Source: Chloroflexota bacterium (GTDB taxonomy: Bacteria; Chloroflexota; Anaerolineae; Anaerolineales; UBA4823). Taken from it: 21,798 bases of DNA. The notes below the pieces were generated by a model. That model worked only from the letters and a program-made list of their open reading frames with translations. It did no database searches and was not told the DNA's origin. Below are positions 1 through 7,552 of this stretch, piece after piece. A program made the position numbers and the translations under genes. The stretch spans positions 1 to 21,798 of the forward strand of contig JAGDMX010000013.1 in the NCBI GenBank assembly GCA_017860725.1. The letters run 5' to 3'. Every line of letters begins with the position of its first letter. The stretch's first letter is position 1.

Positions 1-1
1 T

Positions 2-2929
2 GTTGTGCATGGGATGGACTTCGATGCATATTTCCTGATCGTATGGGATCTGTGCCGCTTTGCCCGTCAGCAAGGCATCTGGTACAATGCCCGCGGCTCG
101 GCCGCCGGCTCGATCATCGCCTACACCCTGGATATCACGATGGTCGATCCGATCGAGCACGGATTGATCTTCGAGCGCTTCCTGAATCCGGGGCGTGTCA
201 CCATGCCGGATATCGACCTAGACTTCCGCGACGACCGGCGCTCGGAGGTGATCGAGTATGCCGTCCGCAGGTACGGTGAAGATAAGGTTGCCCAGATCAT
301 CACTTTCGGCACACTGGGGGCACGTGCCGCCATTCGCGATGTCGGGCGGGTGATGGATATCCCGCTGCCGGAGGTGGACCGGGTCGCCAAACTGATTCCG
401 AATATCCCGGGGAAGCCGGTCAGCATCGAGCAGGCGCTGGAGGAAGTTGCCGAGTTCAAACAGATTTACGAAACCACGCCCTACTTGAAAGAGCTGATCG
501 ACACCGCCAAGCAGATGGAAGGGGTGGTGCGCAACGCTGGCACACACGCTGCCGGGGTAATCATCACTGATAAGCCGCTGTTGGAGTACGTACCGCTGCA
601 CCGCCCCACGGGCAGCGCGGCCGGCGACAGTCCGGTGCGCTCAGTGACACAGTATGAGATGTCGGTGCTGGATTCGCTCGGTCTGCTCAAAGTGGATTTT
701 CTGGGGCTGGCAACGCTGACTATTATGGCACGTGCCTGCGATCTGATCGCCCAGCGCCACGGGGTGGAGCTCAACTTGGATAACATCCCGACAAATGATC
801 CCGGCACTTACGAACTGATGGGTCGCGGCGAGACTGCAGGAGTGTTTCAGGTGGAAGGCTCGGGGATGCGCCGCTACCTGATGCAGATGAAACCCAAGGA
901 GTTGGCCAATGTGATCGCCATGGTGGCGCTGTTCCGACCTGGCCCGATGGACTTCATCCCCGGCTACATCCGCCGCATGCACGGGGAGGAAGAGGTCGAG
1001 TACCGCCACCCGTTGCTCAAGAATATTTTCAACGAAACCTACGGCTACCCGGTCTACCAGGAGCAGTTGATGTTTGCTGCCATGCGCCTGGCTGGTTACA
1101 CCGCCCCGGAAGCCGATGACCTGCGTAAGGCAATTGCCAAAAAACTCAAGGATAAGCTGCTCACGCACCGCCAGAAGTTTATCGATGGAGCGGTCAAGCA
1201 GGGGATTGCAGAGGATACTGCCAGCGCCATCTTCGACGATTGGGAAGAATTCGCCCGCTACGGCTTCAATAAAAGCCATGCCGTCGATTATGGTGTGATC
1301 GCTGTTCAGACCGCCTACCTCAAGTTGCATTACCCGGTTGAGTACATGACCGCACTGCTGTCAGTTACCAAGAACGATACCGCCAAAGTAGCGCTGTACG
1401 TCGCCGACTGCCGCAGAATGGACATCCCGGTCGAGGCCCCGGACGTCAATCTGAGCGATTGGGATTTCACGATCGAAGACCGACCTGGCGAGCAATCTGC
1501 CATCCGCTTCGGCCTGGGTGCCGTGAAAAATGTGGGACAGGGACCGGTGGAAGCGATTTTATCGGCGCGCCAGGATGGACCGTTCGATGATATCAACCAG
1601 TTTGCCCGGCGGGTGGATTTGCGTCATGTGGGCAAGCGCGCCTTGGAGAGCCTGGTAAAAGTCGGGGCGATGGACAGTTTCGGTTCCCGGACTGCGTTGC
1701 TGGAGGCGCTGGACCGCATTATCGCCGCAAGTAGCTCACACTTCCGCGCCGCAGAGTCAGGCCAGATGAGCCTGTTTGGCACCCATACCGGTGTGGTGGA
1801 TGAGATCGTGCTGCCGCGACTTACACCTGAGGTCAGCCGACGCGAGTTGCTGAATTGGGAGCGGGAGCTAATTGGCCTGTACATTTCTGACCACCCGCTC
1901 AATCCGGTGATGAATGTGCTCAATCAGGCGGTGACGCATTTCTCGGGGCAGCTTTCGGAAGCCAACCCGGAGGATCGTGTGCGCGTCGCTGGATTGATAA
2001 CGCGCATCCGCCACCATCAGAGTAAAGCCGGTAAACCGATGGGTTATATCACCATTGAGGATTTACAAGGCACAATTGAATTGGTTGTATTCCCCCGCAC
2101 TTGGGATAAAATCCTGGAGATCATCGATTACGACAAGATCATTCTGGTCGATGGCAGGGTAGACCAGTCCGCGGCTGAGCCCAAAGTGCTGGTGGATAAT
2201 ATCACTACCGAACTCTCCTTGATCACATCTGCGGATGGACCACCGCTGGAGAACACTTATTCGAGCCGAAAGCCTGCATCACCGCCAGCCGGTCGCGCGG
2301 CGACACAGCCCAATTCCCCCTCAGCTCAACTGGCAGATTCCCCACGCTCTTCTGAGCACGAGGAGGAACCGGCCTGGGAAGAACTGCCGCCTATGCCGGA
2401 TGCATTCGCTCCGGATTGGGGTGAGCATTACGGCGCGGCGATCGACGATGAGCCACCCAAGCCGCTATCCAGCCAGCCCACCACCTCGCTCGAGGCGATG
2501 ACAGCCAGCCAGGCTCCGGAAGCCACCCAGGAGCCAGAAACCGATCCTACCCTCTCGGTGGAGGCACCCCCCAGTCCAGCGATGCCTGAGCCAATTATCG
2601 CCCGTGAGACCACTCCTGAGAGCCTGCCGCCTTTCATCCTGCCACCCACGCCCGACCTGGATAAGACCGGACCCGTGCGGATGATCACAGTGATTATCCG
2701 GGCAACCGGCGACAAAAGCCGCGACCAACTGCGTATTCGCCGCATCCATGGCATTATCACTTCATACCCCGGTAACGACCGCTTCGCCTTCCATATCTTT
2801 GAGCGCGGGCGGGGCTACCTGCTGGAATTCCCCAACTTCACTACCGGCGTATGCCAGGAGATGATCAACCGCTTGAGCGGGCTAGCTGGATTTGAAAACT
2901 TGCGGGTCGACCAGATTACGTTCCAGTAA
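2..2929 (+). CDS. dnaE: DNA polymerase III subunit alpha (5' end cut by window)
   Basis: Catalytic subunit of the replicative DNA polymerase. The reading frame is open to the window edge, so the PHP domain and the start of the palm (probably a few hundred residues) are missing. Counting from the GTG at 5, the metal-binding PDIDLDF motif is at 68-74 (Asp69, Asp71), followed by thumb and finger regions. A beta-clamp-binding type motif QMSLF lies at about 587-591, and an OB-fold from about 657 to 740. A Pro/Glu/Ser-rich, probably disordered linker follows (about 745-890; nt 2240-2670), then a compact C-terminal domain of about 80 residues ending at TAA 2927-2929. The linker and tail are longer than in E. 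coli-type DnaE. The gene is followed by a strong terminator hairpin and converges on the phosphofructokinase gene. Identity is certain; the function of the tail is not known to me. Confidence 0.97.
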   Translation, partial: VVHGMDFDAYFLIVWDLCRFARQQGIWYNARGSAAGSIIAYTLDITMVDPIEHGLIFERFLNPGRVTMPDIDLDFRDDRRSEVIEYAVRRYGEDKVAQIITFGTLGARAAIRDVGRVMDIPLPEVDRVAKLIPNIPGKPVSIEQALEEVAEFKQIYETTPYLKELIDTAKQMEGVVRNAGTHAAGVIITDKPLLEYVPLHRPTGSAAGDSPVRSVTQYEMSVLDSLGLLKVDFLGLATLTIMARACDLIAQRHGVELNLDNIPTNDPGTYELMGRGETAGVFQVEGSGMRRYLMQMKPKELANVIAMVALFRPGPMDFIPGYIRRMHGEEEVEYRHPLLKNIFNETYGYPVYQEQLMFAAMRLAGYTAPEADDLRKAIAKKLKDKLLTHRQKFIDGAVKQGIAEDTASAIFDDWEEFARYGFNKSHAVDYGVIAVQTAYLKLHYPVEYMTALLSVTKNDTAKVALYVADCRRMDIPVEAPDVNLSDWDFTIEDRPGEQSAIRFGLGAVKNVGQGPVEAILSARQDGPFDDINQFARRVDLRHVGKRALESLVKVGAMDSFGSRTALLEALDRIIAASSSHFRAAESGQMSLFGTHTGVVDEIVLPRLTPEVSRRELLNWERELIGLYISDHPLNPVMNVLNQAVTHFSGQLSEANPEDRVRVAGLITRIRHHQSKAGKPMGYITIEDLQGTIELVVFPRTWDKILEIIDYDKIILVDGRVDQSAAEPKVLVDNITTELSLITSADGPPLENTYSSRKPASPPAGRAATQPNSPSAQLADSPRSSEHEEEPAWEELPPMPDAFAPDWGEHYGAAIDDEPPKPLSSQPTTSLEAMTASQAPEATQEPETDPTLSVEAPPSPAMPEPIIARETTPESLPPFILPPTPDLDKTGPVRMITVIIRATGDKSRDQLRIRRIHGIITSYPGNDRFAFHIFERGRGYLLEFPNFTTGVCQEMINRLSGLAGFENLRVDQITFQ

Positions 2930-2946
2930 AAACACTTAGGCGCTGC

Positions 2947-2993
2947 AAAAGAAACCCTGAATCGATCTGCAATGTCGATTCAGGGTTTCTTTT
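2947..2993. terminator. Bidirectional rho-independent terminator between dnaE and the phosphofructokinase gene
   Basis: A perfect 19-bp inverted repeat (arms 2947-2965 and 2975-2993) with a 9-nt loop. The arm ends are A-rich on the left and T-rich on the right, so each strand reads a hairpin closing into a U stretch. It sits 17 bp after the dnaE stop and 22 bp beyond the end of the opposing phosphofructokinase gene, the expected place for a shared terminator of two convergent transcripts. Confidence 0.88.
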
Positions 2994-3015
2994 GTTATAT
3001 CAATTGTTCAGTGCT

Positions 3016-4218
3016 TCAATCACTGGTCATGATAAACAACGGCTGCATTTCGAAAGTGTGGTAGAACGGGCGCAAGCGTTCAGTATTATAGTAGCGCTCA
3101 ACATTGACCAGCTTCTTGGTGCTGGTGACCACGTCAATCGGCATGTTGTCGTAACGGCCGTTGCGTAGCACTACCAGCCGTCCGGAGATACCCTTCAGCA
3201 TGAGGTCCAGCGCCAGGTTGCCAAACGCCATGGGGACAATCGAGTCAATGGCATCCGGATCACCACCGCGCACCATGTATCCCAGTTTCTGGTTGATCAC
3301 ATCAATTTTCTTGCCATTGTTATATTCAGCCGAGTGATCTTTCAGCTCGACCGAAACCAAATCGCCGATGCCGCCCAGCTTGGCATGCCCAAAGGCATCG
3401 GTCGAGCGATCCTGGAATACCATCTCTCCACCCTCATACATAGCGCCTTCCGAGACCAGCAGCACGGAGTATTTGCTGGGGTTGCGGTTACGATCAAATA
3501 CCATCAGCTCGGTGAGATGCTCGATGTTGAACTTATACTCTGGAATAACACAGCGGTGAGCCGCACCGGCCATGGTCGGGAGCAGAGCGGTGAAACCAGC
3601 GTACCGGCCGAACACTTCCAGGATCAGGAAGCGTTCGTGAGAGCCAGCCGAGGTACGCAGGCTGTTGGTGAGCTGGATCGTGCGGGTGACGCAGGTACTG
3701 AAGCCGATGCAGTAGTCGGTGCCGGGGACATCGTTATCCATCGTCTTCGGGATGGCAATGACTTTGAAGCCTTCCTTGTAAAGCCGCACGCCGTAGCTAA
3801 GCGTATCATCCCCACCGATTGGAATCAAATAATCGATGCCCAGCCAGTCCAGGTTCTTGAGCATCTCTTCGGTCAGGTCGTTTTTCTCATCCTGGAAGCG
3901 TTCTTTTAGATGCTCGGGCACGCTGGATTTTGAGATCTTGGAAGGATTAGTGCGGGAGGTGTGCAGGAAAGTCCCGCCGGTGCGCCCGGCTCGATTGACA
4001 ATCTCCTCGGTGAGTACCTGGAAATTGTTGCTGTTATCGTAATCCTCACTACGCACAACATCAACCAGGCCACCCCAGCCTCGGCGGATACCAACCACCT
4101 GATAGCCTTCCCGCAGGGCGCGGAAAGTTACGGCACGGATCGCCGGGTTCAATCCCGGCACATCGCCTCCGCCGGTCAGGATGCCAATTGTACCTTTCGA
4201 TTTTTTGACGTTCGCCAT
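3016..4218 (-). CDS. 6-phosphofructokinase, PfkA family, probably pyrophosphate-dependent
   Basis: Phosphorylates fructose 6-phosphate to fructose 1,6-bisphosphate in glycolysis. The 400-residue protein has the N-terminal glycine-rich nucleotide/phosphate loop (GILTGGGDVPGLN, 12-24), the GGDDT motif at 135-139, PKTMDND at 157-163 with catalytic-base Asp161, and the substrate-binding MVRGGDPDAID stretch at 315-325. ATP-dependent enzymes have Gly in the fourth position of GGDG and usually Gly in PGTIDND. Here these are Asp138 and Lys158, the combination known from PPi-dependent members, so the likely donor is pyrophosphate and the reaction reversible (EC 2.7.1.90). This donor call is inferred from two residues. 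It is the last gene of the minus-strand operon, 81 bp after the mutase gene, with an AAGGA ribosome site before ATG 4218. Family assignment is very secure. Confidence 0.93.
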   Translation of the reverse strand: MANVKKSKGTIGILTGGGDVPGLNPAIRAVTFRALREGYQVVGIRRGWGGLVDVVRSEDYDNSNNFQVLTEEIVNRAGRTGGTFLHTSRTNPSKISKSSVPEHLKERFQDEKNDLTEEMLKNLDWLGIDYLIPIGGDDTLSYGVRLYKEGFKVIAIPKTMDNDVPGTDYCIGFSTCVTRTIQLTNSLRTSAGSHERFLILEVFGRYAGFTALLPTMAGAAHRCVIPEYKFNIEHLTELMVFDRNRNPSKYSVLLVSEGAMYEGGEMVFQDRSTDAFGHAKLGGIGDLVSVELKDHSAEYNNGKKIDVINQKLGYMVRGGDPDAIDSIVPMAFGNLALDLMLKGISGRLVVLRNGRYDNMPIDVVTSTKKLVNVERYYNTERLRPFYHTFEMQPLFIMTSD

Positions 4219-4299
4219 TTTGATAAATTCCTTTTATTTATTTTCTATGCTGAGGCCAGCCAATGTGACCCAATTCTCTCAACGGATTTCAACCCATGA

Positions 4300-5979
4300 T
4301 TATATCCAATTTGGCTCGTAGTAGACACCGAATACTTCCCGCAGCACACCGACAATCTCACCCAATGTGGCGTATGCCTGCACTGCCGATAGGATAAATG
4401 GCATAGTGTTCTCGGTACCCTGGCAAGCGATTCTCAGACGATCCAGTGCCTGCCCAACTGCTGCGCTGTCTCGCTCGATGCGCACCTGTTCCAGGCGCGC
4501 AAGCTGACGCTGGTAGCCGTGCGGGTCCATCTCCAGGATCGGGATGGTGACCGGTTTGTTATCCTGATAAGCATTAACCCCAACGATGCGACGAATATCC
4601 TGGTCAATCTCCCGCTGGTAGCGATAAGCGGCATCGGCAATCTCGCTTTGAAAGAAGCCTTTTTCGATAGCCGGCAACAAACCACCCAGCTCGTCAATGC
4701 GACGGAAATATGCATACGCTTCCGCTTCGAGGCGATCAGTCTGCGCTTCGACGAAAAATGAGCCCCCGAGAGGGTCCACGGTGTTGACAACCCCCGACTC
4801 TTCGGCAATGATCTGCTGGGTGCGCAGAGCGACGGTTACAGCGTGCTGAGAAGGCAGTGCAAGTGCTTCATCCATACTATTGGTGTGCAGCGACTGGGTG
4901 CCCCCCAGCACAGCCGCCAATGCCTGTAGCGCCACGCGCACAATATTATTCTCTGGCTGCTGGGAGGTCAACGAGACGCCGGCAGTCTGGGTATGGAAGC
5001 GCATCAACCAGGAACGCGGTTGTTGGGCACTAAAAGAGTGGCGCATCTCGCGCGCCCAGATGCGGCGGGCGGCGCGATACTTGGCGATCTCTTCGAAGAA
5101 ATCGTTGTGAGCATTGAAAAAGAATGACAGGCGCTGGGCAAAATCATCTACCGCCAAGCCGCGCCTCAGGCACCAACGCACGTACTCCATGCCGTCGGCC
5201 AGGGTGAAAGCCAGCTCCTGGGCGGCTGTCGAGCCGGCCTCGCGGATGTGATAGCCGGAAATGCTGACCGGATTCCACTGTGGCAGAGCTGAGACCCCAT
5301 ACTCGATGGTATCCACCACCAGACGCATAGACGGCTCGGGAGGAAAGATGAACTCCTTCTGGGCAATATATTCTTTCAGAATATCATTCTGGATGGTGCC
5401 ACGTAACTGGCTTGGGCGCACGCCTTGTTTTTCGGCAGCGGCAATGTACATCGCCCAGATGATCGCCGCCGGGGAGTTTATCGTCATACTGGATGAGACC
5501 TTCTCCAGCGGGATACCCTCCAACAGCACTTCCATATCTTTCAAGGATGAGACTGCCACACCGCACTTGCCAAACTCTCCCAGCGCTTCCGGATCATCCG
5601 TGTCGTAGCCCATCAGAGTCGGCAGGTCAAAGGCGATTGACAGCCCGGTCTGACCTTGTCCCAGCAGATATTTGAAACGCTGGTTGGTTTCTTCGGCAGT
5701 GCCAAAGCCGGCAAACATGCGCATGGTCCACAGGCGACTGCGGTGCAGGGTAGGATGGATACCTCGTGTGTATGGATATTCACCCGGCAAGCCCAGGTCG
5801 GCAGGGTAATCCAGTTCCGAGACATCCAATGGAGTATACAGACGGTCAACCGTCTGAGAGGAAGTGGTTAAGAATTCCGGTTGGCGCTCTGGCAGGCGAG
5901 ATAGGCTCTCGCGCAGGACAGTTTCTTCCCAGGCTTTCAGCTCCTGGCGTAGTTGTTCTAATTTATGGCGATCGTACAT
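4300..5979 (-). CDS. B12-dependent acyl-CoA mutase large subunit, isobutyryl-CoA mutase-like
   Basis: Catalytic TIM-barrel subunit of the methylmalonyl-CoA mutase superfamily, which moves a carbon group on acyl-CoA by adenosylcobalamin radical chemistry. It lacks the C-terminal B12-binding domain, so it needs a separate small subunit, which is not in this window. I chose ATG 5979 (559 residues) over ATG 6003 because GGAGG lies just before it, inside the longer frame. With this start the numbering matches Propionibacterium mutase without gaps: TMRMF 85-89, TIQND 195-199, YIAQK 204-208, SISGYH 239-244 with His244. The two residues that choose methylmalonyl-CoA (Tyr89, Arg207) are Phe89 and Gln207, as in isobutyryl-CoA mutase. 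The likely reaction is therefore isobutyryl-CoA/butyryl-CoA interconversion rather than methylmalonyl-CoA/succinyl-CoA. The family is secure; the substrate is inferred. Confidence 0.93.
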   Translation of the reverse strand: MYDRHKLEQLRQELKAWEETVLRESLSRLPERQPEFLTTSSQTVDRLYTPLDVSELDYPADLGLPGEYPYTRGIHPTLHRSRLWTMRMFAGFGTAEETNQRFKYLLGQGQTGLSIAFDLPTLMGYDTDDPEALGEFGKCGVAVSSLKDMEVLLEGIPLEKVSSSMTINSPAAIIWAMYIAAAEKQGVRPSQLRGTIQNDILKEYIAQKEFIFPPEPSMRLVVDTIEYGVSALPQWNPVSISGYHIREAGSTAAQELAFTLADGMEYVRWCLRRGLAVDDFAQRLSFFFNAHNDFFEEIAKYRAARRIWAREMRHSFSAQQPRSWLMRFHTQTAGVSLTSQQPENNIVRVALQALAAVLGGTQSLHTNSMDEALALPSQHAVTVALRTQQIIAEESGVVNTVDPLGGSFFVEAQTDRLEAEAYAYFRRIDELGGLLPAIEKGFFQSEIADAAYRYQREIDQDIRRIVGVNAYQDNKPVTIPILEMDPHGYQRQLARLEQVRIERDSAAVGQALDRLRIACQGTENTMPFILSAVQAYATLGEIVGVLREVFGVYYEPNWI

Positions 5980-5982
5980 CTC

Positions 5983-5988
5983 GCCTCC
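5983..5988 (-). promoter_or_regulatory. Ribosome binding site that decides the mutase start
   Basis: On the minus strand AGGAGG stands 3-4 bases before ATG 5979 and lies within the longer frame that would begin at ATG 6003. The longer frame's ATG has no comparable site before it. This favours the shorter protein. Confidence 0.6.
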
Positions 5989-6037
5989 TGTATACTCTCC
6001 CATAAAAAGCCGTAAAATTATAGCACGCCGGGCTAAC

Positions 6038-6964
6038 TCAGCCGGTCAAAAATCTGTAGATGGCGGGAGCAATGCCGGTCAGGTCGTGCAGCCCCTGGGA
6101 AAACTTGCGGCGTAACTGCCGAGCGCCAACCAACAAGCCGGGCACCGGATTAGCTGTATGGCGACGAGTGCCAAGGTCTTCCAGGTTTCCATGATCCGAG
6201 GTGATTAGCAGCAGGCCGCGTGAGTCGTCCCAACCTTCCAGTACACCTCCCAGCACCGAGTCAAAGGTCTCAAGTATTGCAACCGCCTCGGGCATCTCCT
6301 GGCGGTGACCGGCGTAGTCGCTCAACCAATACTCGAACAACGAGAAATCCCGTTCGCTGGCAAGCTGCGCCAGGGTGCGCCCGGCGTCATGTGGGGTAAG
6401 CACCGGGCTGTCCGTCATGCCAAGGAAATCCCGCCAGCCCTGCCCGGTAAAATCGGCCGAGACCGCCTGTCCTTCCAGTAATTCCTGCCCGGTTTTGAGC
6501 ATTACACCGGCGGAGACTGCTGCCAGAGGGATCGCTGAGTACAGCCGCCGCCCACTCTCGATGCCATCGAAATAGCGCGGCGGGTATGCATTGAGGAAAT
6601 CAACCTGCCGACCGGCGGATTTTAGCCGGTTGAATAAATTGCCATTCTGCAATAAGGCGGCGATCTGTGGATTCGGCTTGGGACCATAGTGATAACCCAG
6701 TCGGGCGGGGATATTCTCACCGGTCAGCAAGACAGCCTGACCGGTGGCCGACTGCGGCAGCCCGGTGACACCCAGCCCGGCATCCAAAGCCAACAGGGTT
6801 GCACGTCCATTTTCATAAGGAGCATTGTTCTGTAACAGGCGCCGTCCATCCAGCAACGCCTGCAGCACAGGCATATCGGCCTTAGCCAACGGATTGTTCT
6901 GTGGATCGTCCAGGCCTAAGCCAACACCATCTAGAAACACGAATAAACAGTAAACACTTGTCAT
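6038..6964 (-). CDS. Alkaline-phosphatase-superfamily metalloenzyme of unknown substrate
   Basis: A 308-residue protein with the metal-binding pattern of the phosphoglycerate mutase/phosphopentomutase/alkaline phosphatase superfamily. Visible ligands are Asp12 (FLDGVG), the candidate nucleophile in QSATGQ at 71-76, Asp216 and His220 (SDYAGH), Asp257-His258 (TSDHGNLED) and His269 (RRHTANPVPG). At about 310 residues it is shorter than cofactor-independent phosphoglycerate mutase (about 510) and lacks room for the full inserted domain of that enzyme. It probably acts as a phosphatase, phosphomutase or related hydrolase, but the substrate cannot be read from the sequence. It lies 21 bp after the methyltransferase and 58 bp before the mutase, so it is probably cotranscribed with both. 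No strong ribosome site precedes ATG 6964, which is consistent with coupling to the upstream gene. Confidence 0.8.
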   Translation of the reverse strand: MTSVYCLFVFLDGVGLGLDDPQNNPLAKADMPVLQALLDGRRLLQNNAPYENGRATLLALDAGLGVTGLPQSATGQAVLLTGENIPARLGYHYGPKPNPQIAALLQNGNLFNRLKSAGRQVDFLNAYPPRYFDGIESGRRLYSAIPLAAVSAGVMLKTGQELLEGQAVSADFTGQGWRDFLGMTDSPVLTPHDAGRTLAQLASERDFSLFEYWLSDYAGHRQEMPEAVAILETFDSVLGGVLEGWDDSRGLLLITSDHGNLEDLGTRRHTANPVPGLLVGARQLRRKFSQGLHDLTGIAPAIYRFLTG

Positions 6965-6985
6965 GTAGTTTGAACCATAGGAGGG

Positions 6986-7552
6986 TTATTTGCGACGGTA
7001 TGTAAGCCATACCGACGCTTTTCGAGCCCGGTCGAAACCATCCGTGCGATTTACTAGTTCCAACCGCGCTTCCAGGTAATCCAGATCTTCCTGGGTAATT
7101 CCACGCCGGGAAATCTCAGGGCTGGAAATGAATCCGTACAGCAAATAAAATCCACCCGGCGCTAAGCGTACAACCAAGTTGTCAATATAGCGCCGACGCT
7201 CTTCCGCCTCCAAACCGTGGAAGCAACCCATGTCAAGCACTAGATCGTAAGGACCAGGCAATCCCTTCATGCTGACAGCGTCCCCTACACGCAATTCCAC
7301 TTTCAAGCCCAGCCGGGTGGCTTTGCTGCGAGCCTGGTGGATGGCGGTAGGGACAAAGTCGATGCCGATAACCTGCCAGCCAGCTTGTGCCAGGGTGATG
7401 ACATTGGTGCCAGTGCCACAGCCCAGGTCCAGCGCCTTGCCCGGAGGATAGCTCTCAATGAAAGCCAGCAGCTCCGGTGGGCTGACACCAGTATCCCAGC
7501 GTGGCTTGCCCAGGTAGAGCCAAGAGAAGAATAACCGGCGAAGGATACTCAT
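6986..7552 (-). CDS. Class I SAM-dependent methyltransferase
   Basis: A 188-residue single-domain methyltransferase. Motif I is LDLGCGTGTN (about 42-51), the acidic end of strand 2 is in GIDFVP, and motif IV/post region is YDLVLDMGCFH. The N-terminal PRWDTGVSPPEL stretch resembles small methyltransferases of the TehB/thiopurine-methyltransferase-like type, whose known substrates include thiol, selenium and tellurium compounds, but this resemblance is by eye and does not set the substrate. Its ATG overlaps the stop of the upstream thioredoxin-like gene as ATGA, so the two are probably translationally coupled. That makes its expression depend on ribosomes passing the upstream in-frame UGA. Confidence 0.85.
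   Translation of the reverse strand: MSILRRLFFSWLYLGKPRWDTGVSPPELLAFIESYPPGKALDLGCGTGTNVITLAQAGWQVIGIDFVPTAIHQARSKATRLGLKVELRVGDAVSMKGLPGPYDLVLDMGCFHGLEAEERRRYIDNLVVRLAPGGFYLLYGFISSPEISRRGITQEDLDYLEARLELVNRTDGFDRARKASVWLTYRRK

Noticed and set aside
641..1330. 229-residue open frame on the minus strand inside dnaE
   Set aside because: It is wholly covered by the conserved polymerase frame and has no recognisable domain; a shadow of codon bias.
3334..3909. 191-residue plus-strand frame inside the phosphofructokinase gene
   Set aside because: Antisense to conserved catalytic motifs and without protein-like features.
4300..6003. Plain methylmalonyl-CoA mutase, starting at ATG 6003
   Set aside because: Phe89 and Gln207 argue against methylmalonyl-CoA as substrate, and the strong ribosome site favours ATG 5979.
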